DNA of 10,844 bases from contig CAIWVX010000126.1 of assembly GCA_903916205.1 (NCBI GenBank), positions 1 to 10,844 on the forward strand, written 5' to 3'. Source of the DNA: an uncultured beta proteobacterium (GTDB taxonomy: Bacteria; Pseudomonadota; Gammaproteobacteria; Burkholderiales; Rhodocyclaceae). The position numbers and the translations under genes were made by a program. Under the pieces are notes generated by a model. That model worked only from the letters and a program-made list of their open reading frames with translations. It ran no database searches and was not told the DNA's origin. Positions 6,419-10,844 of the stretch are shown here, in pieces. Each line of letters starts with the position of its first letter. Position 1 is the stretch's first letter.

Positions 6419-6439
6419 GGAAGCTTGAAAAAAGCCTCC
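6419..6439 (+). promoter_or_regulatory. Hairpin between tatA and tatB, possible attenuator or processing site
   Basis: GGAAGCTT (6419-6426) pairs with AAGCCTCC (6432-6439), with one A-C mismatch and a 5-base GAAAA loop. It starts 7 bases after the tatA stop and is followed by the pyrimidine-rich CTTTCCCTTATTC rather than a pure T-run. A weak terminator or a stabilising 3' end here would leave more tatA than tatBC message, matching the excess of TatA that Tat systems need. The structure is seen; the effect is inferred. Confidence 0.4.
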
Positions 6440-6465
6440 CTTTCCCTTATTCATGACGCCTCGCT

Positions 6466-6837
6466 ATGTTCGATATTGGTTTTTCTGAACTGATTGTGAT
6501 CGCCATCGTGGCCTTGGTGGTGATCGGCCCGGAGCGCTTGCCCAAGGTGGCGCGTACTGCGGGGCATTTGCTTGGTCGTTTGCAGCGCTATGTCAATGAT
6601 GTGAAATCCGACATCAGCCGCGAGATGCAACTCGAAGAACTGAAGAAAATTCACGCCGACATTCAAGATTCGGCGATGAGCTTTGAGCACAGCATCAACA
6701 CAGGCCTCCAAGATGCCCAACAGAGCCTTGAGAAAACAGTTCAAACCACTGAAAGTGCCATTCAGGCGTTATCTGCGGAAACCCCCACGGCTTCGTCGGA
6801 AGTGACGGCGCCGCCAAGTTCTCCAGCCAAAGTCTGA
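6466..6837 (+). CDS. tatB: Twin-arginine translocase subunit TatB
   Basis: A 123-residue TatB. The N-terminus MFDIGFSELIVIAIVALVVI carries the conserved glutamate E8 within the membrane helix, and the hinge GPERLPKVAR (G21-P22) is diagnostic for TatB over TatA. A long amphipathic, partly coiled-coil stretch (about 30-105) follows, then a Pro/Ser/Thr-rich tail. TatB with TatC forms the receptor complex for twin-arginine signal peptides. The protein is shorter than the Escherichia coli homologue but within the range for betaproteobacteria. No strong Shine-Dalgarno is visible before the ATG, so translation may be weaker than for tatA. tatC begins 7 bases after the stop codon. Confidence 0.94.
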   Translation: MFDIGFSELIVIAIVALVVIGPERLPKVARTAGHLLGRLQRYVNDVKSDISREMQLEELKKIHADIQDSAMSFEHSINTGLQDAQQSLEKTVQTTESAIQALSAETPTASSEVTAPPSSPAKV

Positions 6838-6844
6838 GCCACTC

Positions 6845-7627
6845 ATGAATTCACCCAATGACTCGTTTCTCTCGCATCTCTTTGAATTGAGGGATCGCCT
6901 GATTCGAGCTTTGCTCGCCATTGGCCTCGTGTTCATTTGTCTGTTTCCGTGGGCCAAAGAATTGTACGCCATGCTAGCTCAACCGCTGTTAGCCACCTTG
7001 CCCAAAGGCGGGCAAATGATCGCCACCGATGTCGTTGGTGTGTTTCTTGTGCCGATGAAAGTCGCGTTGATGGTGGCCTTCCTCGTCGCCTTGCCTTATG
7101 TGCTCTATCAAATCTGGGCTTTTGTCGCTCCGGGCTTGTATGCGCACGAAAAACGACTGGCTATGCCACTGGTGACCAGCAGTGTCATCCTGTTTTTTAT
7201 CGGCATGTCCTTTGCCTATTTCTTGGTCTTTCCAACCGTCTTTGGGTTCATGTCCAATGTCGCTCCTGAAGGCGTCGCCTGGATGACCGACATCGAAAAA
7301 TACCTGTCTTTCGTCATGAGCACTTTTCTCGCCTTTGGGGTGACCTTTGAAGTACCGGTCATCGTTATCGTGCTGGTTAAAATGCATGTCGTCGAACTCA
7401 CCACCCTCAGAGAATGGCGGCCTTATGTGATTGTTGGGGCGTTTGTGGTGGGCGCCATCTTCACCCCGCCGGATGTCGTTTCGCAACTCATGCTGGCCAT
7501 TCCACTGTGCTTGTTGTACGAACTCGGTATGCTAATGGCCCGCTTAATCAGTTCGCCCGAGGTCAGCGAAGCGCCTGAAACCAAACCCGTCGCCGACATT
7601 GGTATGCACGACAGCGACAGGGTGTAA
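6845..7627 (+). CDS. tatC: Twin-arginine translocase subunit TatC
   Basis: A 260-residue, six-helix inner-membrane protein that recognises the RR signal peptide. The N-terminal FLSHLFELRDRLIRAL carries the conserved E14 and R17. The first cytoplasmic loop contains FVAPGLYAHEKR, with E102 equivalent to the signal-binding glutamate of TatC proteins. The late motif AIFTPPDVVSQLMLAIPL and the closing LLYELG are also diagnostic. The C-terminal 30 residues are a hydrophilic tail. It follows tatB after 7 bases with only a weak ribosome binding site. It ends the hisE-HIT-tatABC cluster and converges on dut; no classic terminator is seen directly after it, only a long imperfect inverted repeat further downstream. 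Confidence 0.96.
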   Translation: MNSPNDSFLSHLFELRDRLIRALLAIGLVFICLFPWAKELYAMLAQPLLATLPKGGQMIATDVVGVFLVPMKVALMVAFLVALPYVLYQIWAFVAPGLYAHEKRLAMPLVTSSVILFFIGMSFAYFLVFPTVFGFMSNVAPEGVAWMTDIEKYLSFVMSTFLAFGVTFEVPVIVIVLVKMHVVELTTLREWRPYVIVGAFVVGAIFTPPDVVSQLMLAIPLCLLYELGMLMARLISSPEVSEAPETKPVADIGMHDSDRV

Positions 7628-7678
7628 CTCAGTTTTAAGGTTTTTTAGTGCGCAGGAAGGCGTCGAGAAAACATTATG

Positions 7679-7776
7679 AATGGGAAGGGCGGGAGAAGGT
7701 ACAGGCTACACGATGGTAACGCCTGAATTGGATTCTCTAGCGTGTCATGCCTTACCTCTCACAACGCACTCCCATT
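7679..7776. repeat. Long imperfect inverted repeat between convergent tatC and dut
   Basis: The left arm is 7679-7712 and the right arm 7741-7776, around a 28-base loop. Read against the reverse complement of the right arm, the left arm matches in order at AATGGGA, GCG, GAGA, GGTA, AGGC and ACACG, with small bulges between. That is about 27 possible pairs over roughly 35 positions. No protein reading frame explains it. It may act as a two-way transcription end for the convergent genes, or be a degenerate palindromic repeat element or small structured RNA. The T-runs expected of a classic terminator are absent beside it. Confidence 0.5.
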
Positions 7777-7793
7777 TGACCTGTTTTGACCAC

Positions 7794-8243
7794 TCAGGAT
7801 TTTCCTGTGCTGCCGAATCCGCCGTCGCCGCGTAAGCTGGCGTTAAATTCATCGACGACATTGAAGCTGACTTGAAGGATCGGCACAATCACCAGTTGGG
7901 CTAGGCGGTCGAGTGGGTTAAGCGTGAAGCTGTCTTGGCCACGATTCCAGGTTGAGATCATGATTTCGCCCTGATAATCTGAATCGATCAGGCCGACTAG
8001 ATTGCCAAGCACAATGCCGTGTTTATGGCCAAGCCCCGAGCGCGGCAGAATCATCGCCGCGAGGCCGGGGTCTGCCAGATGGATGGCGATCCCCGCCGGG
8101 ATCAGCAGGGTGTCTCCCGGATGGATTGTGACGGCGGTTTCAATGCAGGCGCGCAAGTCAAGTCCCGCCGAGCCGGGCGTGGCGTAATGCGGCGGATTGT
8201 CTTTCAGGCGCGGGTCGAGGATGCGGATGTCGATACGGTGCAT
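7794..8243 (-). CDS. dut: dUTP pyrophosphatase (dUTPase)
   Basis: A 149-residue trimeric dUTPase, which converts dUTP to dUMP and pyrophosphate, keeping uracil out of DNA and supplying dTMP synthesis. All five family motifs are present in order: GSAGLDLRA (24-32), PRSGLG (67-72), [15 protein letters not shown] (80-94, with the catalytic aspartate in the IDSDY segment), [10 protein letters not shown] (112-121) and [10 protein letters not shown] (138-147). The last is the glycine-rich tail that closes over the active site. The ATG overlaps the coaBC stop by one base (TAATG), and GGAGA lies 7 bases upstream within coaBC, so the two genes should be translationally coupled. Adjacency of dut and coaBC is widely conserved in proteobacteria. 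Confidence 0.97.
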   Translation of the reverse strand: MHRIDIRILDPRLKDNPPHYATPGSAGLDLRACIETAVTIHPGDTLLIPAGIAIHLADPGLAAMILPRSGLGHKHGIVLGNLVGLIDSDYQGEIMISTWNRGQDSFTLNPLDRLAQLVIVPILQVSFNVVDEFNASLRGDGGFGSTGKS

Positions 8244-9445
8244 TAACAGGTCTCCAATAGATGAGCGATGTGGGCGATTAATTGGCGTGACAGCTCAAGT
8301 TTTGGTGCCGGGGTAAGCGGATGTTGCCCTAAGGCGTCGAACAAAATCAGGCGGTTGTTATCGCCACCGAATCCGTCTTGAATCAGATTGCCAACGATGA
8401 GTGGGATTTTTTTTGCGGCGCGTTTCTTTTGCGCGTATTCGGCTAGGTTATGACTTTCGGCGGCAAAACCAACGCAGAGCGGCGGTGCGGGTAGGGCCGC
8501 CACTTCCGCCAGAATGTCTGGGTTGAGCACGAATTGGAGGCCCTCGATGCTCGGTACGTTGGCACCGTCGTTTTTCTTGAGTTTGTGTTCAGCAAGGTGT
8601 TTCGGACGGTAGTCGGCGACCGCCGCGACGCCGATGAAAACATCCTGCGCCTTGATGTGTTGCATGACCGCCGCGTGCATTTCCAGGGCGCTAACGACGT
8701 CAATTCGCGTGACAAAACGCGGGGTCGGCTGGCAAACCGGGCCGCAGATTAGGGTGACGTCTGCACCGGCCTCTTGGGCGGCGCGGGCGAGGGCAAACCC
8801 CATTTTTCCGCTAGACAGGTTGGTGATACCGCGTACCGGGTCGATGGCTTCAAAAGTTGGCCCGGCGGTCAGTAATAATTTTTTACCGGCGAGTAATTTG
8901 GGTTGAAAAAATGAAATGACGTCGGCCAGAATTTCTTCAGCTTCAAGCATGCGTCCGGCACCGATCTCTCCACAGGCTTGTTCGCCACTGGCTGGCCCGA
9001 GGACACTCACGCCGTCAGCACGCAAAGTTGAAAGGTTGCGCTGAGTGGCGGGGTTGGCCCACATTTGAAGGTTCATCGCCGGGGCAACCAAGAGCGGACA
9101 ATTGCGGGCCAAGGTGAGTGTGGTCAGCAGATTGTCGGCTATTCCGTTGGCAATTTTAGCGAGAAAATTGGCCGAAGCCGGAGCGACAATCAGCACATCG
9201 GCTTCGCGCGAGAAATTGATGTGAGCCATACTGTTGTCAATCGTGCTATCCCAAGTATCGGCATAAACCCGCTTGCCGGAGAGCGCCTGAAAGGTTGTTG
9301 GCGTGACGAAATGCGTCGCGGCTTCCGTCATGGCGACTTGCACTGATGCCCCTTGCTTTATCAGTAGGCGAACCAGTTCGGCTGATTTGTAAGCCGCGAT
9401 GCCGCCGGTTATGCCAAGAGCAATACGTTTACCAGTCAATTCCAT
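8243..9445 (-). CDS. coaBC: Bifunctional phosphopantothenoylcysteine decarboxylase/phosphopantothenate-cysteine ligase
   Basis: A 400-residue bifunctional enzyme of coenzyme A synthesis. The C-terminal CoaB half joins cysteine to phosphopantothenate using CTP; the N-terminal FMN-binding CoaC half decarboxylates the product to phosphopantetheine. CoaC (about 1-185) shows [14 protein letters not shown], the active-site H75 in [12 protein letters not shown]125 in PAMNLQMW and C158 in [12 protein letters not shown]. CoaB (about 187-400) shows [20 protein letters not shown] with the conserved Asn, [14 protein letters not shown] and the HKLKK lysine motif. Length is normal. The start is ATG 9445 because AGGTGA lies 5 bases upstream; an in-frame GTG at 9454 would fall inside that ribosome binding site. 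dut follows with a one-base overlap. It is transcribed away from radC. Confidence 0.97.
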   Translation of the reverse strand: MELTGKRIALGITGGIAAYKSAELVRLLIKQGASVQVAMTEAATHFVTPTTFQALSGKRVYADTWDSTIDNSMAHINFSREADVLIVAPASANFLAKIANGIADNLLTTLTLARNCPLLVAPAMNLQMWANPATQRNLSTLRADGVSVLGPASGEQACGEIGAGRMLEAEEILADVISFFQPKLLAGKKLLLTAGPTFEAIDPVRGITNLSSGKMGFALARAAQEAGADVTLICGPVCQPTPRFVTRIDVVSALEMHAAVMQHIKAQDVFIGVAAVADYRPKHLAEHKLKKNDGANVPSIEGLQFVLNPDILAEVAALPAPPLCVGFAAESHNLAEYAQKKRAAKKIPLIVGNLIQDGFGGDNNRLILFDALGQHPLTPAPKLELSRQLIAHIAHLLETC

Positions 9446-9455
9446 GCAAATCACC

Positions 9456-9489
9456 TAAAATAGGGTTAGAGTGTAGATTGGCTATTTTA
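9456..9489. promoter_or_regulatory. Divergent coaBC/radC promoter region with mirrored TAAAAT boxes
   Basis: TAAAATAG at 9456-9463 on the plus strand is repeated as an exact inverted copy at 9482-9489. Each TAAAAT is five of six matches to a sigma-70 -10 box. The plus-strand box would start transcripts about 35 bases before radC. The minus-strand box would start them about 30 bases before coaBC, leaving the AGGTGA ribosome binding site in the leader. I found no good -35 for either, so promoter activity is plausible but unproven. The 8-base arms could also be an operator. Confidence 0.4.
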
Positions 9490-9503
9490 ACTGAGATTAA
9501 CTC

Positions 9504-10181
9504 ATGTCTATTACCGAGTGGCCGGAGGATGAACGTCCCCGTGAGCGATTGCTGTCGCAGGGTGCAGCGGTGTTATCTGATGCCGAATTACTGGCCATAT
9601 TTCTGCGCATGGGGGTTAAAGGTAAAAGCGCGGTTGATCTGGGGCGTGAGTTAATCGCGACTTTTGGCGGACTCAATCGCCTCTTCTCGGCAACGCTCGA
9701 TGAATTTTCTGCGATTCACGGCATGGGGCCGGCTAAATACACCCAGTTACAAGCCGTGTTTGAAATGTCGCGCCGCGCACTCGCCGAAGAAATGAAAGAA
9801 AAGAGCGCTTTTTCCTCTCCAAATGCTGTGCGTGACTATCTGCGATTACATCTTTCGGGTTTGCATTACGAAGTGTTTTTCGCGCTTTGGCTGGATGCCC
9901 AAAATCGCTTGATTGTGTCCGAAGAACTTTTTCGTGGCACCTTGACCCAAACCAGCGTTTATCCGCGCGAAGTCGTCAAGAAGGCGTTATGGCACAATGC
10001 GGCGGCTGTCGTTTTGGCACACAACCATCCATCCGGCGTTTCAGAACCATCGGAAGCCGATGGGGCGTTGACCCGAGAACTCAAAAAAGCGCTGGCTTTG
10101 ATTGATGTTCGTGTGCTGGATCACTTCATCGTGGCGGGTCAAGCTGCGCCCTATTCATTTGCCGAAAAGGGTGTGCTGTAA
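9504..10181 (+). CDS. radC: RadC/YicR-type JAB-domain protein
   Basis: A 225-residue RadC-family protein. The N-terminal part (1-95) carries [12 protein letters not shown] and a helix-hairpin-helix-like stretch [17 protein letters not shown] (68-84). The C-terminal JAB/MPN-like domain has E123 ([14 protein letters not shown]) and the metal motif AHNHPSG (H173, H175, with S177), followed by D186. The motif fits a metal-dependent hydrolase, but the function is not established; the original link to DNA repair in E. coli was later withdrawn, so the name is historical. Length is normal and all key residues are present. The ATG has only a weak Shine-Dalgarno. The order dut-coaBC opposite radC-rpmB-rpmG is also found in E. 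coli, so the neighbourhood is ancestral. Confidence 0.95.
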   Translation: MSITEWPEDERPRERLLSQGAAVLSDAELLAIFLRMGVKGKSAVDLGRELIATFGGLNRLFSATLDEFSAIHGMGPAKYTQLQAVFEMSRRALAEEMKEKSAFSSPNAVRDYLRLHLSGLHYEVFFALWLDAQNRLIVSEELFRGTLTQTSVYPREVVKKALWHNAAAVVLAHNHPSGVSEPSEADGALTRELKKALALIDVRVLDHFIVAGQAAPYSFAEKGVL

Positions 10182-10199
10182 TCTAATTAGCAAAAAAGC

Positions 10200-10229
10200 T
10201 TGAAATTCCTAGGTGATTTAAGCTAAAAT
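10200..10229 (+). promoter_or_regulatory. Sigma-70 promoter for rpmB-rpmG
   Basis: TTGAAA (10200-10205) and TAAAAT (10224-10229), each five of six to consensus, are separated by 18 bases in an AT-rich stretch right after the radC stop. Transcription would begin near 10236, giving a leader of about 30 bases that includes the rpmB ribosome binding site. This lets the ribosomal protein genes be expressed independently of radC. Confidence 0.7.
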
Positions 10230-10266
10230 CGTCGGCTTTCTTCCCAAGTCAATTGGAGCAACAATC

Positions 10267-10500
10267 ATGGCGCGAGTCTGCCAAGTAACGGGTAAAGGCC
10301 CTATGGTTGGGAACAATGTTTCCCATGCCAACAATAGAACGAAGCGTCGCTTCCTTCCCAACCTTCAGTATCGCCGTTTCTGGGTTGAGAGCGAGAATCA
10401 TTGGGTGCGATTGCGCGTATCCAATGCCGGTTTGCGCACTATCGACAAAAATGGTATCGACGTGGTGCTCGCAGATTTGCGCGCTCGCGGCGAAATTTGA
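10267..10500 (+). CDS. rpmB: 50S ribosomal protein L28
   Basis: A 77-residue basic protein matching L28 along its whole length. [20 protein letters not shown] is the family N-terminus, followed by [20 protein letters not shown] and a C-terminal [21 protein letters not shown]28 is a component of the large ribosomal subunit that joins in late assembly. GGAG at 10255-10258 lies 8 bases before the ATG. The gene is driven by the promoter just after radC and is followed 14 bases later by rpmG, the usual proteobacterial pairing. Nothing is unusual in the protein. The single cysteine (C5) lies in VCQVTGK and is not part of a zinc site. Confidence 0.98.
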   Translation: MARVCQVTGKGPMVGNNVSHANNRTKRRFLPNLQYRRFWVESENHWVRLRVSNAGLRTIDKNGIDVVLADLRARGEI

Positions 10501-10514
10501 TAGGGAGTTGAGCC

Positions 10515-10670
10515 ATGCGCGAAAAAATAAAACTCGAATCGACGGCCGGTACCGGTCACTTCTACACCACGACAAAAAATAAAAAAACCAAGCCAGAAAA
10601 GCTGGAAATGATGAAATATGATCCTAAGGTACGCAAGCACGTCGCCTACAAAGAAACCAAGTTGAAATAA
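10515..10670 (+). CDS. rpmG: 50S ribosomal protein L33, zinc-free type
   Basis: A 51-residue, lysine-rich protein. [20 protein letters not shown] and [18 protein letters not shown] followed by AYKETKLK identify L33. There are no cysteines, so this is the form without the zinc ribbon, as in E. coli; such C-minus versions are common in proteobacteria. AGGGAG at 10502-10507 sits 7 bases before the ATG. It is co-transcribed with rpmB and closes the unit ahead of a strong hairpin terminator. Confidence 0.97.
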   Translation: MREKIKLESTAGTGHFYTTTKNKKTKPEKLEMMKYDPKVRKHVAYKETKLK

Positions 10671-10687
10671 TTTAGCTTTGGTTTAAC

Positions 10688-10717
10688 AAACCTCGTCTAA
10701 CTGGCGAGGTTTTTTTT
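10688..10717. terminator. Rho-independent terminator, probably bidirectional, rpmG/cysM
   Basis: AAACCTCG (10688-10695) pairs perfectly with CGAGGTTT (10705-10712) around a 9-base loop, and T residues continue to 10717. This is a textbook intrinsic terminator 17 bases after the rpmG stop. On the minus strand the same stem is followed by TTTGTT, so it can also end the convergent cysM transcript, whose stop is only 27 bases away. Confidence 0.92.
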
Positions 10718-10743
10718 CGTCCTTGTTTTCATGAAGAAAGACT

Positions 10744-10844
10744 TTAGGCCGGAAAAACGCCTGTTGACAAGTAACGATCTCCTCGGTCGCAAATGATGGT
10801 AACGATCGTGGCGTTCTTTAGTTGATTCGCCAGTCGCAGTGAAA
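10744..10844 (-). CDS. cysM: Cysteine synthase, CysM type, C-terminal end only
   Basis: On the minus strand a reading frame enters from the window edge and stops at TAA 10744-10746. Its 32 visible residues contain ATIVTIICDRGDRYLSTGVF and end PA. The string ICDRGDRYLSTGVF is the characteristic C-terminus of the CysM (O-acetylserine sulfhydrylase B) branch of PLP-dependent cysteine synthases, which make cysteine from O-acetylserine or a related acceptor and a sulfur donor. The active-site lysine and the rest of the fold lie outside the window, so completeness cannot be judged. It converges on rpmG and shares the terminator with it. A related beta-replacement enzyme is possible, but the tail strongly favours CysM. 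Confidence 0.85.
   Translation of the reverse strand, partial: SLRLANQLKNATIVTIICDRGDRYLSTGVFPA

Noticed and set aside
7775..7791. TTTGACC repeated with a 10-base period next to the dut stop, as a possible protein site.
   Set aside because: There are only two short copies downstream of a gene end, with no promoter nearby; chance is the simpler reading.
10764..10807. A perfect TTGACA followed by two copies of GTAACGATC, resembling a promoter with operator repeats.
   Set aside because: The region is the coding end of cysM on the minus strand (residues NATIVTII and DRGDRYLSTG). No -10 lies at a proper distance, and the repeat is explained by similar codons.

Overview
The window reads as a chromosomal segment of a betaproteobacterium, probably from the Rhodocyclales/Nitrosomonadales side. 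The evidence is gene order and protein character: hisE-HIT-tatA-tatB-tatC, then dut-coaBC opposite to radC-rpmB-rpmG, then a convergent cysM end. Base composition looks moderately GC-rich and even. I see no insertion sequence, tRNA, rRNA, CRISPR array or phage structural gene.

Layout. (1) Bases 2-436: the 3' end of a RelE/HigB-type toxin gene and the complete XRE-type antitoxin behind it, a toxin-first type II module cut by the window edge. (2) Bases 703-5246: a four-gene export operon with a membrane-anchored adaptor (MacA/HlyD class), an ABC ATPase, and two different MacB/FtsX-type permeases in tandem. All three spacers inside this operon carry related, degenerate CTGTG/CACAG-rich repeat units. 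In two spacers the units form inverted pairs able to fold into imperfect hairpins. (3) Bases 5492-7627: hisE, a HIT-family hydrolase gene and tatABC, tightly spaced. hisI, which I would expect beside hisE in this group, is absent and the ABC operon sits in that place. (4) Bases 7628-7793: a convergent spacer holding a long imperfect inverted repeat. (5) Bases 7794-9445, minus strand: coaBC and dut, overlapping by one base. (6) Bases 9446-10670: a divergent promoter region, radC, a clear sigma-70 promoter, rpmB and rpmG, ended by a strong hairpin terminator. (7) Bases 10744-10844, minus strand: the last 32 residues of a CysM-type cysteine synthase.

How the genes work together. The adaptor, ATPase and permeases should form one tripartite exporter that needs an outer-membrane channel encoded elsewhere; its substrate cannot be read from sequence. 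TatA, TatB and TatC make up the complete twin-arginine translocase for folded proteins. HisE acts in histidine synthesis, CoaBC in coenzyme A synthesis, Dut in keeping uracil out of DNA, and L28 and L33 in the large ribosomal subunit.

Most of the window is ordinary core genome. The parts that deserve attention are non-coding: the repeat family inside the ABC operon, the inverted repeat between tatC and dut, a hairpin between tatA and tatB, and the mirrored -10-like boxes between coaBC and radC. I found no convincing new multi-gene system.
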